Shown here piece by piece: positions 42,182 through 53,236 of a stretch of 64,000 bases of DNA. Under the pieces are notes generated by a model. It had not been told where the DNA came from and made no database searches. It saw only the letters and a list, made by a program, of their open reading frames with translations. The stretch covers positions 1,531,001 to 1,595,000 of the forward strand of contig WAEK01000012.1 in the NCBI GenBank assembly GCA_011634665.1, given 5' to 3'. Source of the stretch: Mortierella sp. BCC40632. Lineage: Eukaryota; Mortierellomycota; Mortierellomycetes; Mortierellales; Mortierellaceae. The first letter of the stretch is position 1. The number at the start of each line of letters is the position of its first letter. The translations under genes and the position numbers were made by a program.

Positions 42182-43785
42182 ATGATGAAACCTAGGAGAA
42201 AGAATGAGGCAGACAACGATGTAGCGAGGAGCGTGCTCACTGTAGCTACTCTCAACATCAAGGGAGGCAACAATAATCATACTATTGAGGCCATAACTTC
42301 ATGGATGACAAGTTTGAATGTCAATGTGGTAGCTTTACAGGAAACAAACTTGGATTCAAGGAAAGCAAAGTTCAAAATCCCAGTAACTGAGAATTATCAT
42401 GGTTACTGGCCTCAAAAGCTACCACAAAAGAGAGGAGAAGGAGTAGGCTTCTTAGTCACAACATTCTGGCACAGACATGTCATAAGACGATACGAGGACG
42501 AGGATAAACGAGGAATGGCAATGGACTTTGCGTTTCGAACTGGACACACAATCCGAGTCATTAACGTTTACTGGCCTCCAAGCATGGCAACTGAAGCCAC
42601 GAGGGCTATTGGGGTGAGACTGGAGAAATGGGTCGAGGGGTTGATGGATGATGCAGAGGACAAAGGATACGAATATATTCTACTCGGAGACTTCAATGCC
42701 GTGATGAATCCGTGGATTGATCGTAGTACGGGAGAAGGGCGGTCTACCCCCCCGGAAAGCTCACTTTTACAAAAATGCAAAGAAAAGAATCTCTATGATA
42801 CTTTCCGAGCTACATTTCCGTCGGCAGCAGGATACACCTTTGCAAATGCAGGGAGATCTAGTCGAATCGACTACATCTTTTTATCGACTACTCTAGTGCA
42901 TAGATGTACTCAAGTGTCACTTAGTGATGAACGAGATAAGCAAGAACTTAAGGCTATCGGGACAGACCATCAACTACTTTGTTGTACCCTCAATGTAGCC
43001 TCATGGTTACAAGTCGGTATTGCAAAGGAAATCTCAGAAGCAAAACGGATGGCGTGTTCGAGAGTCTTTGACTACAAGCGCCTGAGTAGCGAAACATGGG
43101 AGTCATTTACCCAGGAGTCGGAGGAAAGATTTGTGGCTTCGTCAGTTATCAATACTTTGGCGAATGGTACACTGGTGGATCAAGATATCGATATTGACTA
43201 TGTATGGGACAGCTTTGCGATGACTATGTTGGAGTCAGCACGCAATATCATACCTATGCGAGTCCGTGGGTCAGGACCATCCATTCCGAAAGTGGAAATC
43301 ATGGAGGCAAAAGCAATTCGCGATCTTGGCCAGTTAAGGTACATTGTGTCCCAGTTTTTGGAGGACCATGAAGGCATTGATAAAGTGCGACAGGTATACG
43401 ATCGCTGGCACAGGAGATGGTATGATCGACTTCCATATATTACTAATCCCCCCGTCACAGACAGAGGAGAAGGAGGAATGGGAACAATGGAAAAGAAACA
43501 TCACAGATATATGGAGAGACCTTCAGAAACATCGACGACGTAACAAGAAACAACAACTGACAAATATTATTAGACAGCGTATTGATGAAAGATGTGAGCG
43601 ATGGGCGAAGGACCCATCAGTGACGCTAAAAACAATATTGGACATTCAACGTTCTTTCGTTGTCATTGACAGGGTTATCCAAGAAGACAATGGTCGCAAC
43701 GTGCTGATTGAGAGACCAGATGATGTTAAAGGCGCTGTGGTCCAATTTTTCACAAAATGGCATAGGGAGAGGCATACGAAGGTTA
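42182..43785 (+). pseudogene. LINE-1 ORF2, endonuclease part up to Tc1-A copy 2
   Basis: Starts MMKPRRKNEADNDVARS. AP-type endonuclease motifs are in order: TLNIKGGNN (Asn), VVALQETNLD (Glu), INVYWPPS, ILLGDFNAVMN (Asp/Asn), SRIDYIFLS (Asp) and IGTDHQLLC (Asp/His). This domain nicks target DNA to prime reverse transcription. A C-run near 43450 breaks the frame. The next frame carries EEWEQWKRNITDIWRDLQKH up to the Tc1-A insertion at 43786. Confidence 0.85.
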
Positions 43786-45411
43786 CAGTTGGCGCCAAAA
43801 TGGTTTCAATGTTTTCAGAAATTTCGCTTTTTCTAATTTTCTCGTTTATTCTTTCTTTCTCTTTCATATTCAATTCTAATAGAAAGGAAAGTCTTATCAA
43901 TGGTGGACCCGAGAAATAAGAAAGCGGGCCTTTATCACTTCACATGAGCGAGCTATGCCGCCTCCAATGTTGTCGTCTCATAGAAACCATTTTGCCACTA
44001 GTCCGGGAAAATTCTTCAATACCTCGTATTCCCCTTTCGCTTTCAACACGGCCTCTACTCTTCGTGGCATCGACTCATAGAGCTTGTCAATCATATCCTG
44101 TGGTATCAGCTCCCATTCCTCCAGCACCATATCCCACAATTCATGAACACTCGTAGGCCGCTTCTCTCGTTGACCAATCTGAACCTTCAGCTTGTCCCAA
44201 ACATGCTCGATTGGATTTAAATCTGCTGATTGTGCAGGCCATCGAAGAACCTCAATATCCTGATCCTCCAGGTACTTGGTTGTTGCTTTGGCTTTGTGTT
44301 TGGGGTCGTTGTCGTGCTGAAAAATGAAGTCATTTTTCCGAGATCATAATACTCGAGACTTTCTTTCAATGTTGTGTCGAGAATATTGATGTAATCCTCC
44401 TTTTTCATAGTTCCTTCATAGATCTGACAGCCATAGCCAAGTCCCTTGGACGTCATACAGCCCCAGAACATCAAGGATCCACCTCCATGCTTGACAGTAG
44501 GTTGAAGATGAAATGGTTGAACCGGATCGCCTGGCTTAGCCCAGTAATATTGTATCCCGTCCGAGTTCCAGATGTTTATCTTTGTTTCATCTGAGAATAC
44601 CACTCGCTTCCAGTCATCGATGGTCCAATTTTTATGACCTCTTGCCCACTCCAACCGCGCTTGCTTGTGTCGCTTACTAAGGAAAGTTTTTTTTTGACTT
44701 TTTTTCTTCGCTTGAAAGCCGATCTCCCTGAGGTTGCGAAGGACTGATCTGTACGAGATAACTGTCCCTTCACCATTGAGGCTCTTGTGGACCTGCTTGC
44801 CAGTCTTCAACATGCCGGAAAGTAACTTTCTGTTGAGATCATTCTTGGAGCGAGCCGAGAGAATTCTTGGTCTTCCTGTTGGTTGCCTTTGTAGAGTAGG
44901 TAAATGCTTGGTTCGGATCCTTGAAACAGAAGCAGGGCTGACTGATAATCGTCTAGCGACATTCTTGACGGAGTAGCCTGCTTTTAGCTGGCTTATGATA
45001 GAGTTTTGAGTGTCTTCTTTCGTTTTTTTCATGATGGAGGAATATCGACCATTTTCGAGCGATTGCACCCGTATTTTATATCAAACTTGTCAAGATCTAT
45101 TCATCTTCTTTTAATCTCTCTGACTGACTGTAGATATAAGACAAACGATTGTGAAAAAAGAGATGAAATAGCAATAAATATAAATGGCGTGCCCAAGTGG
45201 CGAAATGGTTCCAATATCTAGCTTCAACAATTTACCTCATAGCACGCCTTTCTGACAACATATTGAAAATCTGTTTACACTGTCGTGAACAAGGCATTCT
45301 GGGTATTGTTTTCAATCTAAGCAACAAGGTGCATTTACATATTCTCGATGGGTAGAAAATTGCTAAAATATGAAAATTTGAGAATTATTGAAACCATTTT
45401 GGCGCCCACTG
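43786..45411 (-). mobile_element. Tc1-A copy 2
   Basis: 1,626 bp with TA duplications (43784-43785 and 45412-45413), inside LINE-1 ORF2. The transposase is on the minus strand. Ends CAGTTGGCGCC and (complement) CAGTGGGCGCC as in copy 1. It inserted after the LINE, since it splits the LINE coding region. Confidence 0.93.
43999..45032 (-). pseudogene. Tc1-A transposase, copy 2
   Basis: The ATG is at 45032 (MKKTKEDTQNSIISQ). This copy reads without a break past the A7 run, because a later A run (near 44687) has two extra bases (GFQAKKKSQKKTFLSKRH), giving the longest frame of the four, down to 44217. It then loses frame at a shortened A/T run just after SLEYYDLGKM, before the second Asp. The end is also altered (GGGG instead of six G). 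Motifs otherwise as in copy 1. Confidence 0.88.
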
Positions 45412-45413
45412 TA

Positions 45414-48400
45414 TACCCAGAGGGTCTTTCTGGGAAAGACAGTATCAGCCTATTGAGAATATCCAAGAGTCGTGGTACGATGGACTTATGGACCCGCCTT
45501 CAGAGGAAGAGGTACAGGAAGCGGTTGCAAGGTCACCTCTTAACAAAGCTACAGGGGTCTCTCAAATCAGCAATGAAATGTTCAAACACATGGGTCCCAC
45601 GGGTAGATATGTTTTCCGACTATTGATAGCGCAATGTTTATCCCAACGGAAACTCCCAGTGCAGTGGAAGACAGGCCTGATTTATTGCATTCCAAAGACA
45701 GAGGTCTGGTCTGGGAGCCTGGATGATGTTCGACCTATTACTCTGTTGGAGCACGGACGCAAGATCATGTTTTCCATCCTCACAAAAAGGCTTACAAAAG
45801 TTTTGAGCGAACATCACATATTGCAGGGCAACAATTTCTCGGTGCTCAAAGGTACCTCGACCAAGGATGTATTATACTCACTACAGGCGATGATGGAGGA
45901 TGCAAGGGAAAACAAAAAACAACTTTGGATCACCTTCCAAGATATGAAGCGCTGTTTCGACTCGGTCTCATGCAAACCCAACGGAATGTTGGAAATGGCT
46001 TTTCGCCGCATTAAGATTCCTGAGTCTTTCATTGCTCTATGTGCCGATATTGCCAATACAAAACAAAACAGGATCATCACCGCATTTGGGGTGACGGACT
46101 CATATCAGCCTGCTTGTGGGATTGATCAAGGAGGTGTAGAGTCCCCATTGTTCTGGAGGATTGCATATGATGTGCTTCTTTTGTGCTGTTCAAGAAAGCA
46201 ACTTTGGTTATATTCTAAACCGGCGTGATATACCAGAGCGATTTCAAGATTCCTGGCAGACTCGTGGGAACAGAGATATCAAGGTCCCAACACTCGCGTT
46301 CGCTGACGACACTACGTGGTTAGCTGATACTAAAACGGGAATGCAAGGAATATTGGATATTGCGACATCCTTCTTTGAGGTTCATGAAATTGAAATCAAT
46401 GTCAAGAAGACAGTTGTTCTTTCATTACACAGCGCTGAACCAAATGCACCAATCTATTTCGGTAGACCCAGGACTGTCATTCAACCACTTTCAAATCAAG
46501 AAAGCACTCGAGTTTTGGGAGTTTGGGTTGCGCGGACCAAATCTATCGAAGACAAAGGAACGATGGACATCGTAAATAAGGAACTGTCGTTGGTTCTCGA
46601 CACAATTCGAAACAAAAAGATAACTGACAAGCAGGCAGTGTACATAATCAACAATGTACTTTCTACCTAGGATTGTGTATCGCTGCACACTTACGGTGTT
46701 ATCAGCCAATCAACTCTCAAGTATCACAGCCCGGTATATGGCTGTTTGTCGGAACAAATGTCAACAGTCTAGAGAACTTCCAAGTGCAATCATGCATCAC
46801 CCAAGGTGGTATGGGATCAGGCGTATAGAGGATTTGCAGGCGGAGGAGCAGCTTAGTTCTTTCTGGATCCGCATCAATGACATTGGCCTGGCAGGACAGT
46901 TATCGCGAGCAAGGCTAATGGCATTACAGTATCGACAAAGGTTGCAATTTTGCCCTCTGAACCAGCCGGGCATAATAATGACAGCTGAACCGAATAACAT
47001 GATACAGAGTCTTTTGAAAATTATGCATGAGAGAGAGATCTCCATGGCATTCACTGGTAACGGTGCACAAGACACAGTGGAGGCGACCCCAATACTTCCA
47101 CCAGTGGATCATATCGATATCTTCCCTAGTACACAGCGATTTTATCATCTTGTGGCCTTGGAGGAGAAGGCGATGCAGTTATTTCAGGCACCGATGGAGG
47201 AACACTCACAAGAACAACACGCCAACAACTGTATTATATACGGGCCAGAGCTACCTATTTCGGCTAGCTTGTCCATTCAACATGCTTTATCGGAATTCGG
47301 AAAATACCAAGAGGCGTTGCTGAGGACTAAATTGTGGACTATCGATCAAGTTCTCTCTGAAGACCAGGGAAAGCTACTTGAGTGGATTCCCCTCCGACGC
47401 AAGTTGGATATAAGGGGTAATGTGGGTCGAAACTGGTATAAAGATATACAGAGGGAACTTACTGACTCAACAGAGGAGGTACATTCGTACCAGATCAATA
47501 TCAACAAGCTTGACGACAAAGCAAGAGGTGTTTTAGTGAATCCAGTTTCCGCATCACTACACTGCAAAGTGATGCAGTCTATTGATGGAGTATGGATGCC
47601 GACCGAAATGGCAAATCTTGCCAGACGACTGAAGGAGGAACCACCAGTCGACACAAGATTGGAACTATACACAGACGGATCTTTAAAGGATAGAGGCTCC
47701 CATGGAGTGAAGATGGCTTTTGCGTGTATCCGTGCACCGGAGCGGCAGCGTCGAGCGATCTCGGGACGTGTGGATGGCTATGCATCATCGACTAAAGCCG
47801 AGTTGTACGGACTCCTAGGTGCATTGGTCTCAGTGCCTCAAATGCAGGATATCACGGTGTACCTAGACAATAAGGGGTCGTCGATAAATTCCAAACGTTT
47901 GTGCAGGAAAGAGAGAGTCTCACGATACGACAGAAACTGAGATGTAACTTTTACAGAGAATGGGCAATAATCCATGCTGTAGTTAGAAGACGCACCGGAC
48001 ATACCATGGTGACATGGGTCAAGGGTCACTCAGGGATTCAAGGCAATGAAATTGCCGATCGGGTGGCAAAGTGCAGCTCAGGAGAGAGATACACCATCTT
48101 TCCGACTAGATATGAGACAGCAAGTTGACATAATGTTCCAGGTTTACTTTGGGGAGAAGATCGTTGACAGTGAATTCCGGAAAACACTTAGAATGCAGTC
48201 GTGTAGACGAGCACATTCTGCTTGGCTATCGTCGCATAGAGTTCAACGTGCAATTCGCCCCACACGTCTCGACATCGATTGGTTGGCAACACACGATCTT
48301 ATTCATGACGGCATCCCAATGGCGACGTGGATGAGTTCGTTTAGGAACAGCCAGCGTCGAACGTTCAATATCAAACGGCTTCATGACTCACTCCCAGTAA

Positions 48401-48520
48401 TGTCGGTAATGTTCAACAGGTATCCATACACATATCCTGACGACAACTGCAGATTATGTCTCGATGATATTGAGGATAACGACCATCTTTGGCGTTGCCC
48501 GGTAAAACCGTAATGAAAGA
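45414..48520 (+). pseudogene. LINE-1 ORF2, RT and RNase H part
   Basis: After Tc1-A: RT with PLNKATGVSQISNEMFKHMG, IPKTEVWSGSLDDVRPITLL, TFQDMKRCFDSV (motif A), GIDQGGVESPLFWRIAYDV (motif B) and, after a break near 46190, PTLAFADDTTWLAD (motif C). A long connection follows, then RNase H: LELYTDGSLKDRG, SSTKAELYGLLGAL, TVYLDNKGS, and after a break near 47900 the WVKGHSGIQGNEIADRVAK segment, with all four acidic catalytic residues present. The C-terminal Cys/His motif DDNCRLCLDDIEDNDHLWRC lies at about 48440-48502. Confidence 0.88.
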
Positions 48521-48571
48521 AAGAAGATCTGGCAGGAAGTTCTAGCTTCGGTAAATACTGTCGGACTCTCG

Positions 48572-49217
48572 GTGACCAGGAAGTTTAATGACAAGTACCC
48601 GGAGCGAGAAACAGCTGTTTGGAAAGAGTTCACATCGTTGCGGACCACGATGATGGAGAAGCTAGTGGGACTAACGGAAACCCTCACAGACGATGATGCA
48701 CCAGACAGGGAACGTGGGTACAGGGTCAATAGAGATTGCTGGACTGTTGAAGACTTTTATCGTGGGATCATACCAAAGTGGTTGACAGATGTGATACGTC
48801 AGGAAGCAGACGTTCCTCGGGAGGTGGCAAGGAAGGTAACACTTACTCTGTGCCAGAACATTGCGGATCGCGCATATGAACACATTTGGGTCCCTCGCTG
48901 TAAAGAGGTCGCAAGATGGGAAAAGGAAAATAGAATCACTGCTGGTCAAAAGCGCAAGAGATTTAGACCAGAAGAAGCCGAAGAAAAAGAGGAATGGTCA
49001 AGATGGTACAAAGGTGGCTTTAACACGGATGGTTTGATGGACCTCTGTGACTGTGGCGAACGACTTCAAGAGCACGTCCATGACCGCTGTCCAGGCACGG
49101 AAACGAAGCAGGAGGGAGATGCAGCTCTCCGGATGAGTCTCCTGGGGAGACTACAGCCTCTTTCATGGAGAAGATGGGAGGGGTTGTCCGTTGGGGTTTC
49201 TAGAGGGAGAACATGTA
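48572..49217 (+). pseudogene. LINE-1 ORF2 C-terminal tail
   Basis: A frame of about 215 codons after the zinc finger (MTRKFNDKYPERETAVWKEF to RWYKGGFNTDGLMDLC and beyond). It shares the RGIIPKWL-type segment with the GFVPKELVL segment of the LINE at 14913-15428, so it is a conserved C-terminal part of this LINE group. It is separated from the zinc finger by a frame change near 48515. Confidence 0.65.
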
Positions 49218-49325
49218 AACAGTGGCAGATTGGCAGACACAAGATAGAGCTTCTCTTTGTAGTGTTTGTTTGGTTAGGCTTAGAGCTAGTGGCCGAAATC
49301 TCACTGTATAAAAGCAAAAAAAAAA
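49218..49325 (+). repeat. LINE-1 3' tail, shared with SINE-1
   Basis: From aacagtggcagattggcag through gtagtgtttgtttggttagg and tggccgaaatctcactgta to the A run. It aligns over its whole length with the SINE-1 tail at 49534-49645 with a minority of substitutions and small indels. Such a tail is the LINE RT recognition region in stringent LINE/SINE pairs. Confidence 0.85.
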
Positions 49326-49339
49326 TAGGCTAAAGTCTT

Positions 49340-49645
49340 GGCGGGCGAGCCCTCAGCTTAGCTGTAAAGCTTCCACCTCTCAATCTAGGGTCCTCGGTTC
49401 ATGCCCGAGGTAGCACATGTGTTTTTCGTGCATGATGACCCCTTTATGGGCCGTGGGCGGGAGAGTGGGCCTCCCCCTACAATCGAGACTTAGTGTTTCG
49501 GACTGTGTCCGATGTGTAGGTTTAACCCACAATAACAGTGGCAGACCGGCAGGCACAAACTAGTCTCTAGATAGTGTTTGTTTGGCTAGGTCGTGGACTA
49601 TTGGCCGAGGTCTCATTGTATAAAGCAAATAAAAAAAAAAAAAAA
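49340..49645 (+). mobile_element. SINE-1, copy 2
   Basis: 306 bp with tRNA-like head (GGCGGGCGAGCCCTCAGC at 49340, T arm CTCGGTTCATGCCCGAG), body, LINE-like tail (49534 on) and A run. It is flanked by the 14-bp taggctaaagtctt at 49326-49339 and 49646-49659, the same sequence duplicated by LINE-1. It sits directly after the LINE-1 A tail. It differs from copy 1 at only a few positions, including loss of AG in the anticodon-like arm. Confidence 0.92.
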
Positions 49646-49682
49646 TAGGCTAAAGTCTTCATGATATTCGACTTTGCTAGCC

Positions 49683-49802
49683 AATAAAGTGTGCCATCCC
49701 TACCTAAAATGAGAACCAACCTACTGGAGCTCTTTCTGAGCCAAGGATTAAAGAGCATTGGCCACCATACACTACTTCAAAAGGCGAAAGGAATAGGAAA
49801 CA

Positions 49803-49834
<32 letters not shown>

Positions 49835-50547
49835 ACTCCACCTTAATCATTCGAGTATCCATACACAAGCTCACTGAGCTGCAAACCAACTCATACTCGG
49901 GAGTATCTCTGTGAAGAGTCTACATTCCTGTGTACGACAGATTCAGCAGTAACTAATGGCTCCATGGTCTTCTTCAAGATAGAGTCCAACCTGGATAGAG
50001 TAGGGGTAAAAGTGATATTACATCCCTATCATACAGACACCTTTCTCTCTTTTTCTTTCTTTCCCACGCAACACTTTCTTTTTCTCTCACGTCTTCCCAC
50101 GCACATTGCACATTACACAGAGATATTAACAACTGGAGTATGAATCAACACTATGTGCCCTGTGTCTTTGCAATAATTGCCCCCAGTTTGACTATGAGAT
50201 GACTCAAACATCTCGAGTAAAACCAACTAAATGTGAGGTTAAATTACCTTCACACCTACACACACTCACCCACACACAGAGAGAGAGAGACTTCAAGAAA
50301 GAGTGAAAAAAAGAAAAGGAGATTGAACAACACACTAGTATACAACGTATACTCGAGATGTTCCTAAAGGTGATACGGCCGTTGTTTATTGCCTACTGTA
50401 GCATGTTTAGTTTTTTTTTTTTTTTTTGCCAGACTAGACTATAAGTATATTTTTTTTTTTTTTTTTTTTAAAGGTGTATCCAGTGTATTCTTGTCCTTTG
50501 GCCGTTTTTCTTGCTTGCTGGTGAATACCGCTTCTTACGTTCCCACT
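49683..50547. other. DIRS-1 right flank, no gene
   Basis: Contains an A run at 49804-49829, CT-rich sequence near 50040-50100, and T runs at 50411-50427 and 50451-50470. A segment at 50267-50339 is repeated inverted at the window end. No supported ORF. Confidence 0.4.
50267..50339 (+). repeat. Repeat also present inverted at 63922-63995
   Basis: The blocks cacacacagagagagagaga, cttcaagaaagagtgaaaa and aacaacacacta occur here and, as reverse complement, in the last 80 bases of the window. More than the simple repeat is shared, so this is a true duplicated segment. Confidence 0.75.
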
Positions 50548-51046
50548 ATGGACTCTAGTTCCCCCGCACCCCTCGACAATGACCTCCTCAGGCAAATCCT
50601 TCAACAACTACAACGTTCAAACCCCCCCCCAACAAGACGACGCGATGAGCATCGACAAAGACGATACCGACACTTTCGCTCGTGACCGTCGCGAATGGGT
50701 CCCCTCCGACGCATTCTTGGACGACTATTCTCCCCACCCCTTCACGACGTTGAATGGATCCTCCCCCGCGAGGATAAGACCGCTATATAGGATGCTGCTC
50801 CCAAGAGACGTGGAACCACTTTTGATGCCCCTGACATACCTCCCGTCCTATACCAAAAGCTCTCGAAGAAGAGTAAGCTTGCCGATAAAGATCTGGCAAA
50901 GATCGGCACTCGAGTATCTATGATCTCTCGCCCCCTGGACCACCTAGCTTCTAGAATATGGAAACTCCAAGACAAACTCGATGATGACTCGTACCAAGAG
51001 TTGCTTCTGCTGGCAACCATGACTAGAACCCTGATCAGTGACGCCT
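50548..51046 (+). pseudogene. DIRS-like ORF1 fragment (third copy or family)
   Basis: The start MDSSSPAPLDNDLLRQILQQ at 50548 is followed by a frame change in a C9 run (about 50617-50625), then DRREWVPSDAFLDDYSPHP, another frame change, and RVSMISRPLDHLASRIWKLQ with DDDSYQELLLLATMTRTLI. The order and the SRPLDH helix match the TRPID region of DIRS-1 and DIRS-2 ORF1. It is cut at 51046 by the tandem array. Confidence 0.6.
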
Positions 51047-51545
51047 AGTGTTTCTCAAAATTAACCGAGCGAGTCGGGCCAGCTCGGGCTGGCTCGAGTT
51101 TTTCGAGCTTTTTCGAGCCGGGCTGACCTCACGGCTCGACTCGAGATGTCGGTTAAAACTCGAGCCAAATTTATTCTGGCTCGGCTCGACAAGGTATTGT
51201 TCGGTTAAATTTTAACTCAGATCGAGTTGGTTCGAGTTGGCTCGCATGGCTCGAGTTGGCTCGAATTAATTCGAGTTGGCTCGCATGACTCGAGTTGGCT
51301 CGCATCAACTCGAGCTGACTCGCATGGCTCGAGCTGGCTCGCATCAACTCGGGCTGGCTCGCATGGCTCGAGCTGGCTCGCATGACTCGAGTTGGCTCGC
51401 ATCAACTCGGGCTGGCTCGCATGGCTCGAGCTGACTCGCATCAACTCGGGCTGGCTCGCATCAACTCGGGCTGGCTCGAATTAATTCGAGTTGGCTCGCA
51501 TGGCTCGAGCTGGCTCACATCAACTCGGGCTGGCTTGCATGGTTT
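51047..51545. repeat. CTCGAG-rich tandem array with hAT-like left end
   Basis: The left boundary reads ctagtgtttctcaaaattaa, like the CAGTGTTTCTCAA end of the MITE at 4609-4771. From about 51220 the sequence is an imperfect array of 19-20-bp units, mainly ctggctcgcatggctcgag alternating with ctggctcgcatcaactcggg. No matching right terminus or 8-bp duplication was found, so it may be a hAT-type element expanded internally or truncated on the right. Frames open across it on both strands are products of the repeat. Confidence 0.7.
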
Positions 51546-51740
51546 GATCTTAAAAGAGAAAAATCTGAGGGCATTCCAAAGATCAGGCGATGTCAGACTA
51601 TCTCATCAATATACACCAGCGAATAGGCAAGGCTTGACAGCTTGAGGAAGAGAGTTCTCAGAATCTGGCCTCCCCCAAGAACTTCGTAAGGCAGCAGCCA
51701 AGTGAAGTGGTTCCTGTGCAAGAGAAACCCCAGGAACGCC

Positions 51741-51775
<35 letters not shown>

Positions 51776-52446
51776 GAGAGCCTCCCGATGACCTGACCAA
51801 AAGCTTCTTGCAGTACCCTAAGCATTCCTTTTGCTTCATCAGCATCATCTATACTTTTCTCCATCAGACTCCTCTGTCCATTTCTTCCTCAGTCACATCT
51901 GTTCATTTTTTCATCAGTCACATCTGTCTTTTTCTTCATCCTCAACCATCCTTTCTTCATCATTCTTTGATCTGAACTATCATCACCTCCTTTGAAGAAC
52001 AGTTTTTTTTGGTTCGTTTCCTTGCGCACACTCTATTGCACACAATCTCTCTCGCTATCACTCTTGCTCCCCTCTCCTCCCCCCCCTCTTTTTTTTCTCT
52101 CTCTGTCTCTCTCTCTCTCTCTTTGGCTGGTTCCTTTTGTAATCTCTCCAGATCTCTCTCTCTCCAGATCAATCTATCTCTCGCGCGCGGCACGCCGGTT
52201 CAACCCTCCCCCCCACCCTCTCTGTCTCCTCGACTCTCTCTCTCTCTCTTTTTTTTTTTCTCTCTCAATCTTTTTCTCTTTTTCTCTCTCTCTCTTTTTT
52301 TCGTTTCTTTGTATCTCTCCAGTCTCTCTCTCACCAGATCTATCTATCTCTCACTTGTGAAGCATGCCCGTTCAACCCTTCCCCACCCTCTCTGTCTCCT
52401 CGACTCTCTCTCTCTCTCTCTCTCTCTGGTTTTTTTTTTTTTTTTT

Positions 52447-52521
<75 letters not shown>

Positions 52522-52746
52522 TCTTTCTCTCTTTTCCCCCCATGTCTAGCTCAGTACTCTTCTACAAAAGATGAAGGACTATGGAATGCTTTTCTTGTCC
52601 TCTTTTTCCCTGAACAAGCACACGATATCCAACAATTAATTTTTCGCTTTTGAAACAGATTTACCTCTTGCTTCAAACAATTAATGTCTGAACTACTCAC
52701 CCTGCCCATTGTTGTGTAGCCTTGATAATACATCGTTTTAAGTTCT
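51546..52746. repeat. Low-complexity stretch with T run and CT microsatellites
   Basis: A T run of about 30 at 51745-51774, and long CT/TCTC tracts at 52065-52135, 52225-52305 and 52395-52545. Two similar blocks (the ctctctctcaccagatctat type and tctgtctcctcgactctctc at about 52205-52250 and 52385-52425) suggest a local duplication of about 190 bp. No gene supported. Confidence 0.6.
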
Positions 52747-53236
52747 ATTATCCTTCATAGAGCCAGCGACCCCTTTACTGTGTAATCCTTCTTTCATTTA
52801 TTTCCACTCGAGATACAGATAAAATAAAGAAAATACTAGCTAGATAACCCTCTCTCCTTGGCTGACTCTGAACCCCATCTTTCTTTCTCTCGCAGGAACA
52901 CGTCCGCTCGAGCAAATATGATCAATGACTTACCTACACCGTATTCTTCCCAGAGTGGTAACCCTACTCAACAATCATCGGATGGTAACCCCATCCAACC
53001 TGCGCAGAATCCCCTTCCACAACTCCTCCCTTCCACCCTCACCAACGAGGACATCCAAGCATTGGTGGCGGTCCTTGCCCCAGCTCTTCGACAGGCAGGG
53101 ATCACTCCATCAACGGATCAACATAAAGACCCTTACCTCACAGTCAACCCATCTGTTCCAATCCTCGAACCTTACGATCAGCTCGAGGAATACCTGCCTA
53201 GCTTCAAAAACCGGCTTAAGTTTCACGACCATCCTA

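Larger units (their letters stand above)
40102..49325 (+). mobile_element. LINE-1: full-length-like non-LTR retrotransposon with Tc1-A copy inside
   Basis: 9,224 bp (about 7.6 kb without Tc1-A copy 2), ending in an A run (49312-49325) and flanked by the 14-bp duplication taggctaaagtctt (40088-40101 and 49326-49339). ORF1 has RRM-like segments and a CCHC knuckle. ORF2 has an AP-type endonuclease, RT, RNase H and a C-terminal Cys/His motif, the layout of I/Tad1-like clades. It lies in the right repeat of DIRS-1. Both ORFs are frameshifted. Confidence 0.92.
20186..49682 (+). mobile_element. DIRS-1 retrotransposon, about 4.2 kb expanded by nested insertions
   Basis: The element has inverted terminal repeats (20186-20297 and 39978-40087 plus its displaced end), a Gag-like ORF1, an RT/RNase H ORF, a tyrosine recombinase ORF and an internal complementary region at 39823-39916. 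The last contains the complement of the right end (gctagcaaagtcgaat) joined to the left end (aaatggataat), as expected for DIRS circle junctions. It therefore places the true right end at 49660-49682, beyond the LINE and SINE insertions. Five insertions lie inside (Gypsy-1, Tc1-B, Gypsy-3, LINE-1, SINE-1 copy 2). Subtracting them leaves about 4.2 kb. There are no target repeats, as usual for tyrosine-recombinase elements. Confidence 0.9.

Noticed and set aside
42182..43543. Second host AP endonuclease gene
   Set aside because: The endonuclease motifs belong to LINE-1 ORF2, followed by RT and RNase H.
51222..51540. Possible CRISPR-like array
   Set aside because: Units are contiguous without unique spacers, and the genome is eukaryotic.
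51171..51645. Frames with repeated ASQLELMRA-like units on both strands
   Set aside because: They are translations of the 19-20-bp tandem array and show no sign of a gene.
52009..52653. 214-codon Ser/Leu/Phe-rich frame
   Set aside because: Produced by CT microsatellites.
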